Part shown: positions 38,957 to 46,495 of the stretch, one piece after another
How the letters are laid out: every line of letters starts with the position of its first letter
How positions within the stretch are numbered: position 1 is the first letter of the stretch
IMG/VR virus record: IMGVR_UViG_3300021420_000007
Coordinates: 1 to 51,748 of that record
Reading direction: 5' to 3' (one strand)
From: a virus
DNA: 51,748 nt
Translations under genes and position numbers: made by a program
The notes under the pieces: model-generated
Told to the model about the DNA's origin: nothing
Database searches by the model: none
The model's input: the letters and a program-made list of their open reading frames with translations, nothing else

Positions 38957-39054
38957 CTTTCTATTGTTATACCTCTACCCCTCTTCCCCCCTCTTCCCCC
39001 CTCTTCCCCCCTCTCTAGTTAACAATAATCTTTCTAAAGCACAACAATAGAAAG
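38957..39054. repeat. Inverted repeat, 12-bp perfect arms
   Basis: CTTTCTATTGTT (38957-38968) and AACAATAGAAAG (39043-39054) are exact reverse complements, 74 nt apart, and enclose the pyrimidine repeat. Confidence 0.8.
38981..39010. repeat. Three tandem copies of CTCTTCCCCC
   Basis: Three perfect 10-bp units, all pyrimidine on the plus strand, preceded by a degenerate fourth (ACCTCTACCC). Such homopyrimidine tracts can form triplex structures or bind proteins at one-turn spacing. Confidence 0.9.
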
Positions 39055-39142
39055 CTAGGGGTATCTAAAGTATCATAGTGGCACTATACCATTGCTTACA
39101 GATTCTTGTGGCTACTATGCTTACTCTTCAAGTGAACGGGAT

Positions 39143-39171
39143 TTGCGGCTTACTTTGGTTTCGCGTAACTT
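39143..39171 (+). promoter_or_regulatory. Weak promoter candidate before terminase small subunit
   Basis: TTGCGG (39143-39148), 17-nt spacer, TAACTT (39166-39171), 6 nt to the ATG at 39178. The ATG has no Shine-Dalgarno sequence. Confidence 0.3.
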
Positions 39172-39177
39172 AGCAAT

Positions 39178-39909
39178 ATGGACGCCCTACCCACCACGGC
39201 AGGTCCGCCCGCCGCGACACTGCCGCCCATACCGTTGTTGACTCGACGACAGGAAAACTATGCTCGTTGCGTGGCTATGGGTATGTCGTACGCCGAAGCG
39301 TTCCGCCAAGCGGGTTGTGTGGCCAGCACGTATGGCAGCATGTCGCAGCAAATTCAAGGGCTGAACAAAACGCTTCACGTCCGTCAGCGCATCGCAGAAC
39401 TACGAGAACGGGCCGATGCACAAACCGTCTCGACGATTGCTGAACGTATGTTGTGGCTGCGCCTGATTGTGACGGCTGACCCCGAAGAATTATCGCGTGT
39501 CGTGCATGATCCATGCGGCAATTGTTGGCCGGACGTTGAGATAGCTAGCGCTTATGCAGCGCATTTTGCGCCTTGCGAACTAGGCAATAGGCCGGCGCTG
39601 CCTGACTCGACCAAGCCCCGCATAGATTGCCCGCATTGCATGGGCGCCGGCACGACACGTGTCGTGCTCACGCCCACGGATGAACTGAGCCCCGCGGCCC
39701 GCGCGCTGTTCAAGGGCGCCAAGCAAAACGAGAAAGGCGTCATAGAAATTCAGATGCATGATCAAATGGCCGCAGCCGAAATGCTGAACAAACTGCAATC
39801 GGCCTATGTCACACGCAGCTTGAATCTCAACGCCAACGTTGCTGTCCACGCTGCACGTGAAGTAAAGCCCGAGGATTTGGCCGGTCTGCTAGAATCGTTC
39901 AACACATGA
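39178..39909 (+). CDS. terS: Terminase small subunit
   Basis: A 243-aa protein. 'LTRRQENYARCVAMGMSYAE' plus 'AFRQAGC' is the helix-turn-helix DNA-recognition start of small terminases, followed by 'RQRIAELRERAD'. The middle contains 'CGNCW' and 'CPHCMGAGTTR', a zinc-binding insert seen in several phage TerS proteins. The end ('HDQMAAAEMLNKLQSAYV') is helical. It selects the packaging site and directs TerL. Its gene lies beside the repeat-rich region at 38889-39177, where a pac or cos site would be expected. Confidence 0.75.
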   Translation: MDALPTTAGPPAATLPPIPLLTRRQENYARCVAMGMSYAEAFRQAGCVASTYGSMSQQIQGLNKTLHVRQRIAELRERADAQTVSTIAERMLWLRLIVTADPEELSRVVHDPCGNCWPDVEIASAYAAHFAPCELGNRPALPDSTKPRIDCPHCMGAGTTRVVLTPTDELSPAARALFKGAKQNEKGVIEIQMHDQMAAAEMLNKLQSAYVTRSLNLNANVAVHAAREVKPEDLAGLLESFNT

Positions 39910-40244
39910 CGCCAGCCCGCAAGCGAGCCGTACGCAAATGGAAAGCGGCAAACCCTGACAAACTCAAGGCTATGAGCCGTAGCTATCTGAACCGCAACCG
40001 CGCAACGATGCGTGACGGCCATCGTAAGTACATGGGGCTGCCTGAGCCGACGCGGCCGGCGCCCGAAGCGTGCGAGTGCTGCGGCGGCCGAGATACAAAC
40101 GCCGTATTGTGCCTCGACCATGACCACACGACGGGCGCGTTTCGCGGCTGGCTATGCAAGCGCTGTAACTCGGCAATCGGCCTGCTAGGCGATACGCTGT
40201 ACGGCGTGCTATGCGCCGTTGATTACCTGATGGCGCGCAAATGA
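39906..40244 (+). CDS. HNH endonuclease, recombination endonuclease VII type
   Basis: A 112-aa protein wedged between TerS and TerL with 4-nt overlaps on both sides. 'CECCGG', 'CLDHDHTTGAFRGWLCKRCN' and 'AIGLLGDTLYG' are the endonuclease VII zinc/HNH pattern. It is a paralogue of the gene at 22734. Endonucleases next to terminases can aid packaging (branch resolution or cos cleavage); a homing role is the alternative. Confidence 0.75.
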   Translation: MTPARKRAVRKWKAANPDKLKAMSRSYLNRNRATMRDGHRKYMGLPEPTRPAPEACECCGGRDTNAVLCLDHDHTTGAFRGWLCKRCNSAIGLLGDTLYGVLCAVDYLMARK

Positions 40245-42106
40245 CGCCGGCCGAGGCGCTTATCGTTGCTGCCGACGCGGCGCACGAGGCTATGTGCAGG
40301 CCCCCCGCGGTCGCCCTTCGATTCGACGAGTTGCGCACGAGCCCGTACCGCGACGCATTCATTGCGGCCATGACCAACGACGAGCGGGCCGAGCTATCCG
40401 CCTATACAATGAGGCGTATCGAACTGCGCGACATATACGGGGCGCAGGCCGAGGCGTTGCATGCGCGCGAGTCGCGTTTAGCATGGCTGCGGCGCGGCGA
40501 CAGCGCCAAGCGGGTAGCGTTGGTCAAAGCATATTACGGGCGCAACGCCGATACGATGGCTACGTTTATCGACTCATGGGGCTACACAGTCGATCCGCGG
40601 CTACTGAGCGAAGGCAAAAATCCCGTATGCGCCTTTACGCTATTTCCCAAGCAGCGCGAGATGATAAAGTGGCTCATCGGCTGTTGGCTCGCGAGCAAGC
40701 CCGGTGTAGTTGTCAAGTCGCGCGACGTGGGCGCCTCGTGGGTCGCCATGGCGCTCCTTGCCACACTGTGTATATTTCGCAATGGCTTCGCGGCCGGCGT
40801 GGGCTCAGCGGTCGAGATTAAGATTGATCGTAGTGGCGATCCTGACACGCTGTTCTACAAAATCCGTTCGTTCCTTGAGCATCTGCCGGCTGAGTTTAAT
40901 GCGGGATTCAATATAGACCAATGCTCGGCTGACAAGCGTGTCAATTTCCCGCTCACAGGATCTAGCATCACAGGTGAAGCGGGCGACCAAGCGGGGCGCG
41001 GCGGACGTAAGGCTATTTTCATTGTTGACGAGTCGGCACATTTCGAGCATCCCAAAATCATCGACAAGAATCTGAGCGCTAACACTAAGTGCCGTATCGA
41101 CATGTCCTCAGTCAACGGCATGGCGAACAGTTTTTACACGCGCGCACACAACCCGGCTATTGAGCGATTTGATTTCACCTGGCGCGACGACCCACGCAAA
41201 AATTACGAGGGATCGAATTGGTACACAACACAACAAGCCGAACTTGACGAAGTTGTACTCAAGCAAGAAATTGATTGCGATTTCGCCGCGTCGCTTGAGG
41301 GTGTATGTATCCCGTCCATATGGGTACAGGCTGCTATCGACATTGATAAATTCCTCGGTATCGATATGGAAGCGGGCGCATGGCGCGCGGCGCTCGATAT
41401 CGCGGATCGCGGCAACGACAAGTGCGCGCTCGTACTCACGAAAGGCCGCAAATATATGTTCGCCGCGCAATGGTCTGGCAAGGCGTCGGATACGGGATAC
41501 AGCGTGCAGCGCGCATTCAGCATTTGTGAAGCGTACGGCATAACGGCGCTCGACTACGACGCGGACGGCATGGGCGGCGCGGCCGTGCATTCGGATGCTC
41601 GGCTCATCAACGAAGCACGTGGCGAGACCCAAACCAAGCTCAAAGATCCTACGCCCGGCGAGTATTTCGCGCACGGGACTATCGGCACATATCCTTACCG
41701 CGGTTCGGAGGCTGTCGTGCGTCCCGAGGCTATCGTGCCCGGAACGAAGCGTAAGGCTAAGGATCTATTCACTAACCGCAAAGCGCAAACCTGGTACGAA
41801 GGCCGTCTCGGATTTTTTAACGCATGGAAGGCTCGTAACGGCAAGCCATACGATCCGTTGCGTATGATATGCATCGCTGGCGATCTAGCCAATGAGGACG
41901 GCAAGCCATCCTTGCGCGACTTGCTTGTGTCGCAATTGTCGCAGGCCACGGTCAAGGAAACGATTGCCGGCAAGATCCAAATTGACAAAGCGCCCGATGA
42001 CGTGGCAAGCCCCGACGTGGCCGACGCCGCGTTGATGACTACGGCCCCGCGCAAGTCGAGCATGAATAACATGGGCGCACTGCTTGCCATAGTTACATCG
42101 GCGTAG
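40241..42106 (+). CDS. terL: Terminase large subunit
   Basis: A 621-aa protein. The ATPase has a deviant Walker A 'KSRDVGAS' (159-166) and Walker B 'IFIVDE' (Asp263, Glu264). The nuclease domain has acidic motifs 'LDIADRG' (Asp386), 'LDYDADG' near 438 and 'SPDVADAA' near 592. It drives DNA translocation into the capsid and cuts the concatemer. The first 100 residues are helical and less conserved. It starts in an ATGA overlap with the endonuclease. Confidence 0.87.
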   Translation: MTPAEALIVAADAAHEAMCRPPAVALRFDELRTSPYRDAFIAAMTNDERAELSAYTMRRIELRDIYGAQAEALHARESRLAWLRRGDSAKRVALVKAYYGRNADTMATFIDSWGYTVDPRLLSEGKNPVCAFTLFPKQREMIKWLIGCWLASKPGVVVKSRDVGASWVAMALLATLCIFRNGFAAGVGSAVEIKIDRSGDPDTLFYKIRSFLEHLPAEFNAGFNIDQCSADKRVNFPLTGSSITGEAGDQAGRGGRKAIFIVDESAHFEHPKIIDKNLSANTKCRIDMSSVNGMANSFYTRAHNPAIERFDFTWRDDPRKNYEGSNWYTTQQAELDEVVLKQEIDCDFAASLEGVCIPSIWVQAAIDIDKFLGIDMEAGAWRAALDIADRGNDKCALVLTKGRKYMFAAQWSGKASDTGYSVQRAFSICEAYGITALDYDADGMGGAAVHSDARLINEARGETQTKLKDPTPGEYFAHGTIGTYPYRGSEAVVRPEAIVPGTKRKAKDLFTNRKAQTWYEGRLGFFNAWKARNGKPYDPLRMICIAGDLANEDGKPSLRDLLVSQLSQATVKETIAGKIQIDKAPDDVASPDVADAALMTTAPRKSSMNNMGALLAIVTSA

Positions 42107-42112
42107 TAGTCT
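42084..42112 (+). promoter_or_regulatory. Promoter candidate before the BIG2 gene, leaderless type
   Basis: TTGCCA (42084-42089), 17-nt spacer, TAGTCT (42107-42112), then 7 nt to the ATG at 42120, which has no Shine-Dalgarno sequence. The 7 nt (GCGCGGT) resemble those before the portal ATG (GCCCGGT). Confidence 0.4.
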
Positions 42113-42119
42113 GCGCGGT

Positions 42120-42947
42120 ATGACAGTCGCCCTTAGATACGTTTCGAGCCCTGTAGCCGTTACGCTGCAAAGCTATTACAGCGCGGCTTCGACAGGCTTC
42201 GCCACGTGGGCCGGTAAAGGTGATGGCACGCAGCCGCCCGGCACGCCATACGTTCAGCAAATCTCATTGCAGGAAAGTCCTTGGAACGTCGTTGATGTAA
42301 ACGCCACGACATGGCTTGCATCGTTTATTTCGTCACGCTCCGCCGATACGTTGCTGTCCCAGATTGCCATTAATGCGACGGTATTCCCGCCGCCGAATTC
42401 AGTACCGGGCACAGTCGTGCCGCCGCAGTTACCGATGCCGTTGTCAATTTCTGTGACGCCCGTAACACCGACTGTCGCCAAGGGTAACACACAACAATTT
42501 CGGGCGTTTGGCGTTTATGCGAGCGGCGATGTTGATTTGACCAATGCAGTTACTTGGGCGTCGTCAGCTGCGAGCAATGCGACGATTGCCGCTGGTGGAC
42601 TTGCGACAACGCTGGCCGTTGGGCCGACGACCATATCGGCCATGTTCGACGGCGTCGTGGGATCTACCACGCTGACGGTGGGCGCCGCCGCGCTCGTATC
42701 GGTTGCCGTAACGCCTGCCGCGCCGACAATTGCGCACGCGGCCACGCAACAATTTACGGCGACTGGTACGTACACGGACAGTTCAACACAGGATTTGACT
42801 TCGACGGCTACGTGGGTATCATCCGACCCGACCAAAGCAACGATTGCCGCTGGCGGCTTGGCGACGGGCGTAGCTGCCGGCACCACGAATATTACTGCGC
42901 AGTCAGGCGCTGTTGTATCGCCTACCGATACACTGACTCTCACGTAA
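42120..42947 (+). CDS. BIG2 Ig-like domain protein, virion decoration candidate
   Basis: A 275-aa protein. Residues 1-100 are a unique beta domain ('FATWAGKGDGTQPPGTPYVQ'). Residues ~105-190 and ~192-275 are two BIG2-type Ig-like domains: each 'V.VTP..PT.A.G.TQQF.A.G.Y..', 'TWASS', 'ATIAAGGLAT' and a closing strand. Ig-like domains are common on phage surfaces and bind cell-surface glycans weakly. It sits between TerL and the secreted protein gene. No signal peptide, so a virion protein is more likely than a secreted one. Confidence 0.68.
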   Translation: MTVALRYVSSPVAVTLQSYYSAASTGFATWAGKGDGTQPPGTPYVQQISLQESPWNVVDVNATTWLASFISSRSADTLLSQIAINATVFPPPNSVPGTVVPPQLPMPLSISVTPVTPTVAKGNTQQFRAFGVYASGDVDLTNAVTWASSAASNATIAAGGLATTLAVGPTTISAMFDGVVGSTTLTVGAAALVSVAVTPAAPTIAHAATQQFTATGTYTDSSTQDLTSTATWVSSDPTKATIAAGGLATGVAAGTTNITAQSGAVVSPTDTLTLT

Positions 42948-42977
42948 CGTTTTTTCCACAACGACAGGAGTAGACCC

Positions 42978-43490
42978 GTGAAGACTTTGAAAGTATTGGG
43001 GATAGGCGTAATCGCTCTGTTTGCGGCAAGCTTCAGCATGGCTGCGACGCTCGCGCCGTTGGCGATACCGACAGGAATTCCGCCCGGATATTACGTGCAT
43101 GTGTCTTGTACGGCTGCGACGTTCAACGCGGATAATTCCGTTAGCGGCACGTGCGACAGACGGACAGCAAGCGGCAGTAGCGGGCGCGGCGGCCATCCGA
43201 CATACACCAACGCCATCTATACCGCCTCGTGGGACGTGAACGGCAATGCCCTGACGGCGGCCGCGTATTGCGGAACGTTCATAGTGAACTATCCATACGT
43301 CCATGTCTGGACATATGCGCCTGGTTTTAACGCTTCGACTTGTTACCTGCCTGTCCAAGGTTCAACGCAAGTCGCGCTGTACGACCCCTCACGCGGATAC
43401 ACCGATTGGTGGTTTTACATCACTACATCGGCGAACGGAGCTTACGAACTGCTCACACAAGGCGGGTCTGGCTACATCTACGGGTTCTAG
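42978..43490 (+). CDS. Secreted/periplasmic protein with signal peptide, unknown
   Basis: A 170-aa protein from GTG 42978, with ACAGGAG upstream. The N-terminus 'MKTLKVLGIGVIALFAASFS' followed by 'MAATLAP' is a clear Sec signal peptide with a likely cut after Met-Ala-Ala. The mature part is Gly/Thr/Tyr-rich with four Cys that could form two disulfides ('HVSCTAATF', 'SGTCDRR', 'AAYCGTF', 'STCYLP'). Exported phage proteins outside the lysis module are uncommon; candidates are superinfection exclusion or a host-envelope effector. Not assigned. Confidence 0.6.
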   Translation: MKTLKVLGIGVIALFAASFSMAATLAPLAIPTGIPPGYYVHVSCTAATFNADNSVSGTCDRRTASGSSGRGGHPTYTNAIYTASWDVNGNALTAAAYCGTFIVNYPYVHVWTYAPGFNASTCYLPVQGSTQVALYDPSRGYTDWWFYITTSANGAYELLTQGGSGYIYGF

Positions 43491-43497
43491 TTACACT

Positions 43498-43755
43498 GTG
43501 AATAATTTCTTGACCCGGCTTGTCACGCCTGCATTTATTACGTGGCAAGCGCATATGTGGTTTGCCTATGCCGTTGCGTTTACGTGGTGCAACACGTGGA
43601 CTGTCGGCGGCGCAGTCGTGGCGGCCGGCGTCAAGGAATTTTACATCGACAAGCATTTTGAGGATACGCAGACGTTTGACGACAATGCACGAGACTTCGC
43701 CGGCTACATGGCTGGCGTTGTTCTTGCGGTCCTTGCGCGCCGGGCCGGACTGTAA
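43498..43755 (+). CDS. Membrane-associated conserved phage protein
   Basis: An 85-aa protein from GTG 43498, 7 nt after the previous stop; the start is uncertain since no ribosome site is clear. 'AHMWFAYAVAFTWCNTWTVG' and 'GAVVAAGVKEFYIDKHFED' plus 'DFAGYMAGVVLAVLARR' match small phage membrane proteins with two hydrophobic segments around a 'KEFYID' loop. It is the last plus-strand gene before the convergent small-gene cassette. Confidence 0.55.
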   Translation: MNNFLTRLVTPAFITWQAHMWFAYAVAFTWCNTWTVGGAVVAAGVKEFYIDKHFEDTQTFDDNARDFAGYMAGVVLAVLARRAGL

Positions 43756-43852
43756 TAAGCTGGAGTCGGTTCCGGGCATTCCCTTAAATCCGCGCGCGTC
43801 TTGAGCGTTTGCGGTTGGGCTCAAACTCCTGCCCGTGGTGGCCGCGAACGTC

Positions 43853-43984
43853 TCAGGGCCGCGTCAAATCATCCAATATATAGTAAATCAGCGCGGCGAA
43901 AATGCACCATATCGTGATGGCGTTAACGCCGCGCATGAACATAACGGAGTATTCGTAGATCTGCTTGTGAGTCGGCCGTTTCAT
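43853..43984 (-). CDS. Membrane peptide, 43 aa
   Basis: A 43-aa protein from ATG 43984, in an ATGA overlap with the upstream gene; ATG 43993 is an alternative. One membrane segment ('AITIWCIFAALIYYILDD') near the C-terminus. Last gene of the second leftward cassette. Confidence 0.45.
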   Translation of the reverse strand: MKRPTHKQIYEYSVMFMRGVNAITIWCIFAALIYYILDDLTRP

Positions 43985-44226
43985 CGCGGCCATTCGTGCA
44001 TAACCGGATTCCACGGATAACCCGCCGCACGCTCCGTGAGCCAATCTGCAACGTGCTGCGCTTCGGCCTGCGTCACGTAATACTGCGAATGCGGTTGAAA
44101 CGTTTTCGCCCGGTAGCGGCGCGCACAGGGCCACGAATGGTTATCGCGGACGATGTAGCCACCATGCGGGCTGGATATAACCTCGAACCGGGGACGCTGC
44201 GCCGAACACTGATCGAAGCGCATCAT
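43981..44226 (-). CDS. Small protein, unknown
   Basis: An 81-aa protein (ATG 44226 or 44223). 'RPRFEVISSPHGGYIVRDNH' and 'VTQAEAQHVADWLTERAAGY' suggest a beta hairpin followed by a helix. Overlaps both neighbours. No family is recognised. Confidence 0.5.
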   Translation of the reverse strand: MMRFDQCSAQRPRFEVISSPHGGYIVRDNHSWPCARRYRAKTFQPHSQYYVTQAEAQHVADWLTERAAGYPWNPVMHEWPR

Positions 44227-44420
44227 GTGGCATTATCGTCAGGTACGATAATGACCGGCACTACGCGATATGAAAAGTCGCGGGGCGGCTTGTGGAATTG
44301 TTGTTGATAACGTGTCGAGGCCTCAGCCCCAAGATCACTACAAGCTTTATATGTGTCGCAGATGGCGGCGCCGCGTTCAGGCTGGCCGAGGATTGCAAGA
44401 ATCAACATGAAGGCATGCAT
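44223..44420 (-). CDS. Small exported-like protein
   Basis: A 65-aa protein. The first 12 residues ('MHAFMLILAILG') are hydrophobic but short for a signal peptide; two Cys follow. Overlaps the downstream gene by 4 nt. No family is recognised. Confidence 0.45.
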   Translation of the reverse strand: MHAFMLILAILGQPERGAAICDTYKACSDLGAEASTRYQQQFHKPPRDFSYRVVPVIIVPDDNAT

Positions 44421-44423
44421 GGT

Positions 44424-44603
44424 TTATACCTCATCAGGGGTGTAAAACTCGCTTGCGTCGTGCAGGCGCGGGCGAGGTTTTGTGAAATCTATTCGTTGTA
44501 CCACAACGCGCGGCCAGTGACGTACAAACCGCGAAGCGGCCTGTATGTTTGGGGCTTGCATCGTGGATACGACTTTGCCGACGATTACGATGTAGGTTTT
44601 CAC
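44424..44603 (-). CDS. Small conserved protein, unknown
   Basis: A 59-aa protein from GTG 44603, in a GTGA overlap with the upstream gene. 'KTYIVIVGKVVSTMQAPN' opens a small alpha/beta fold. No family is recognised. Confidence 0.45.
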   Translation of the reverse strand: MKTYIVIVGKVVSTMQAPNIQAASRFVRHWPRVVVQRIDFTKPRPRLHDASEFYTPDEV

Positions 44604-44800
44604 GCGATAACTTCCGGGCGCAGCGGCGCAGTGCCGCCCCGGCGCCCGGTTGGGCCTTCGACACCATGCGCGAATGTCGGCAAGCGCATGCGCGCCGTGT
44701 CCGTCAATGCTGCGTGGGCCGTGTATTCGCTTCGTTCGCTTCGCTTGTCCATGGTGAGAGTATCGGCCACGTTGCGCGGGGCTTGAGTGATGTGCGTCAC
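44600..44800 (-). CDS. Small protein, unknown
   Basis: A 66-aa protein from GTG 44800, overlapping the upstream stop (GTGA). Polar, with 'AALTDTARMRLPTFAHGVEG'. The GTG lies within one copy of the near-palindrome found also at 1182 and 45451. No family is recognised. Confidence 0.4.
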   Translation of the reverse strand: MTHITQAPRNVADTLTMDKRSERSEYTAHAALTDTARMRLPTFAHGVEGPTGRRGGTAPLRPEVIA

Positions 44801-45174
44801 AGTTCGTCACGGTAGCCGTATGGGCATTCCGGCATGTGCGCTTCGTCACAATGCGATAGGCAGCAATCGCGCACTACGTCCACCATGGGCGCAACTAGGA
44901 TAACCGTTGGCCCCCTGCGCTGCGCTCGGGCCTGCGCGTCGGGTTCTACAATGTCAACCGTCCATGCCGGCGCCGGCTGCATCTTGGCCAGCACGTTGGT
45001 GCAGATGGCCACGACTTGCGCGTAGCTGTTCGCATTCATGGGGATGCGCTGCCCGGCTGTTATAAGCCACTGGTACAACTCGCGAGCGAAGGCGCGGTAA
45101 ATCCAACGGCGCAGTATGTCCACTTCTTGCGCCTCGGTGCGCAACTTGGGGGCGCGATACATGAGCCGGTTCAC
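44797..45174 (-). CDS. Small protein with C-terminal cysteines, unknown
   Basis: A 125-aa protein. The first 70 residues are helical ('RRWIYRAFARELYQWLITAG', 'NSYAQVVAICTNVLAKM'); the end has 'DCCLSHCDEAHMPEC', a Cys/His cluster that may bind metal. No family is recognised. Confidence 0.5.
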   Translation of the reverse strand: MNRLMYRAPKLRTEAQEVDILRRWIYRAFARELYQWLITAGQRIPMNANSYAQVVAICTNVLAKMQPAPAWTVDIVEPDAQARAQRRGPTVILVAPMVDVVRDCCLSHCDEAHMPECPYGYRDEL

Positions 45175-45205
45175 GTGGCGAACCCGATGATTGCTTGGTA
45201 TATAT

Positions 45206-45391
45206 TCATTTGATGTCTGCGCGCAGCGGCGCAGTCAGAGGCGCAAGGGTCTCTACCGGACTGCGCGTGTAACGGTTGGCGACGCGGCACATGTGCAGGG
45301 CGTCGAGTATGTTGGCGTGAGTCGAGAGGCCAACCGTGTCGTCCGTGCGGGCCACTAAGTAACCATTAACGTGTGTGCGGATCTGGTACAT
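45206..45391 (-). CDS. Small protein, unknown
   Basis: A 61-aa protein ('YQIRTHVNGYLVARTDDTVG'), separated from its neighbours by 31 and 69 nt. A GGAG site lies before the ATG and a weak promoter candidate at 45413-45441. No family is recognised. Confidence 0.4.
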   Translation of the reverse strand: MYQIRTHVNGYLVARTDDTVGLSTHANILDALHMCRVANRYTRSPVETLAPLTAPLRADIK

Positions 45392-45412
45392 TTACTTGAC
45401 TCCGTTGATGTT

Positions 45413-45441
45413 CATGTAGCGTATTCTGACGCAAATGTCAG
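45413..45441 (-). promoter_or_regulatory. Weak promoter with dyad at -35
   Basis: Minus strand CTGACA (45441-45436), 17-nt spacer, TACATG (45418-45413), 21 nt before ATG 45391. The dyad-like sequence is TGACATTTGCGTCA (45440-45427). The -10 is poor. Confidence 0.3.
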
Positions 45442-45460
45442 GCCGTGTATGTGATGCGCG

Positions 45461-45673
45461 TCACGATTTTGAATACCGGCGATAAAAGCCATTCGCCCAC
45501 GGTTGCGGCCCGCGATTGTATGGGATGGCGCCCGCGCTCATGGTACCGCGAATGTGAGTTTGCTGATACGTGGCTGGATGAACGCCCGCTAGGTATTCAA
45601 GTTCGCCATGCGGCGCGCCGGCCTGCCAGTCGAACCGATGATAACGGTTACGGGAGAGGTTAGGCCCATTCAT
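45461..45673 (-). CDS. Small protein, unknown
   Basis: A 70-aa protein from ATG 45673 (ATGA overlap with the upstream gene). Rich in Tyr, Arg, Pro and Gly ('NLSRNRYHRFDWQAGAPHGE'). No family is recognised. Confidence 0.4.
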   Translation of the reverse strand: MNGPNLSRNRYHRFDWQAGAPHGELEYLAGVHPATYQQTHIRGTMSAGAIPYNRGPQPWANGFYRRYSKS

Positions 45674-45873
45674 CTGCAGCCCCCAACTATCAACCACTCC
45701 CGATGGTGCCGCACTGCGTCGTCCACGACCCCGTCGGCGTACTGTTGCTTAGCTTCACACTGCCGGTACCGACGGTCGCAGACAGGCATACGCTGCGTCT
45801 GTTCGAGCGGGTCTGATTCGAGCGTCATGTCGGCTGCCGCGGTCAACGCTCGATTTGCATCATATTCGTTCAT
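45670..45873 (-). CDS. Small helical protein, unknown
   Basis: A 67-aa protein from ATG 45873 (ATGA overlap); ATG 45888 would add five residues. 'NEYDANRALTAAADMTLESD' is helical and acidic. No family is recognised. Confidence 0.45.
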   Translation of the reverse strand: MNEYDANRALTAAADMTLESDPLEQTQRMPVCDRRYRQCEAKQQYADGVVDDAVRHHREWLIVGGCR

Positions 45874-46478
45874 GTCGTCGTCATCCATTCGCCGTCAATG
45901 AACGTATACAGCGGACGTAAGCGCAAGACTTCAGCATTCGCCGCGTCACGTTCGGTTTCGGCACGCCTCCGCTCATCAACGAGCTTGTTGTATCCCTCGA
46001 CCGGCAACGTAACATAGCCATTGCCGACGGCGTGCTTGCGTGCCTGGTCCTCATGGGTTTGGGCGCAGGGTTTCTTGAGTTCGGCCCACGCGTTGCGCGC
46101 ATCGGTTCGGGCCTCGTCTCGTTGGTCGCGCGCCTCGAACAGTTGCTTGCGCAGGATATCGGCCGCCTCGCGGGCCTCACGCAAAAGCCCGTTCGTGTGG
46201 TCGAGCGTGGCTTGCCAACGGGTTTCGAGGGCGAGCGCGTTGCGGCGTGCTGTCTCAGTCTGCGCCTGCCAATGCGATGCGTGCAGGTTGGTTCCGTTGA
46301 GCATGTCGGCAATCTGCCGGGCAACGGCCTCGTCGTACGACCATGCGCGTATGCCGTCGCGGCTCATGGGCTGCGCGGCGTGCGTGTCGATGACTCGCCA
46401 AGAAATCTTGGGTACTGCGCCGCGGCGGGTGCTGTACGCACTTTGCCAAACGGTCATGGGGGCTACTTGGTATCGCAT
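45870..46478 (-). CDS. Coiled-coil protein, unknown
   Basis: A 202-aa protein. A short N-terminal alpha/beta part ('ISWRVIDTHAAQPMSRDGIR') is followed by a long coiled coil, residues ~70-140 and 165-185, rich in Arg, Glu and Ala. 'YVTLPVEGYNKLVDERR' lies between the helices. The longest gene of this cassette. Possibly a host-interaction protein; no family is recognised. Confidence 0.5.
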   Translation of the reverse strand: MRYQVAPMTVWQSAYSTRRGAVPKISWRVIDTHAAQPMSRDGIRAWSYDEAVARQIADMLNGTNLHASHWQAQTETARRNALALETRWQATLDHTNGLLREAREAADILRKQLFEARDQRDEARTDARNAWAELKKPCAQTHEDQARKHAVGNGYVTLPVEGYNKLVDERRRAETERDAANAEVLRLRPLYTFIDGEWMTTT

Positions 46479-46495
46479 GTGAGGAAACTCCCTAA

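Larger units (their letters stand above)
38889..39177. other. Main intergenic region with repeats
   Basis: The longest gene-free stretch, AT-rich, between the leftward cassette and the terminase genes. It holds a perfect 12-bp inverted repeat (38957-38968 and 39043-39054), a 16-bp direct repeat with two mismatches (38919-38934 and 39070-39085), and a three-fold perfect 10-bp pyrimidine repeat (38981-39010). Candidate origin of replication, packaging site or control region. Confidence 0.6.

Noticed and set aside
38981-39010. Short tandem repeats as a CRISPR array
   Set aside because: Units are 10 bp with no spacers; there are no cas genes.
40930-40943. Dyad TGACAAGCGTGTCA inside TerL, and TGACACGCGTATCA at 37447
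   Set aside because: Both lie inside genes and are explained by ordinary codons (for example Asp-Lys-Arg-Val); no -10 follows. They show that chance copies exist.
43801-43824. Hairpin TTGAGC/GCTCAA between convergent operons as a bidirectional terminator
   Set aside because: Only a 6-bp stem with a 12-nt loop and no T-run on either strand.
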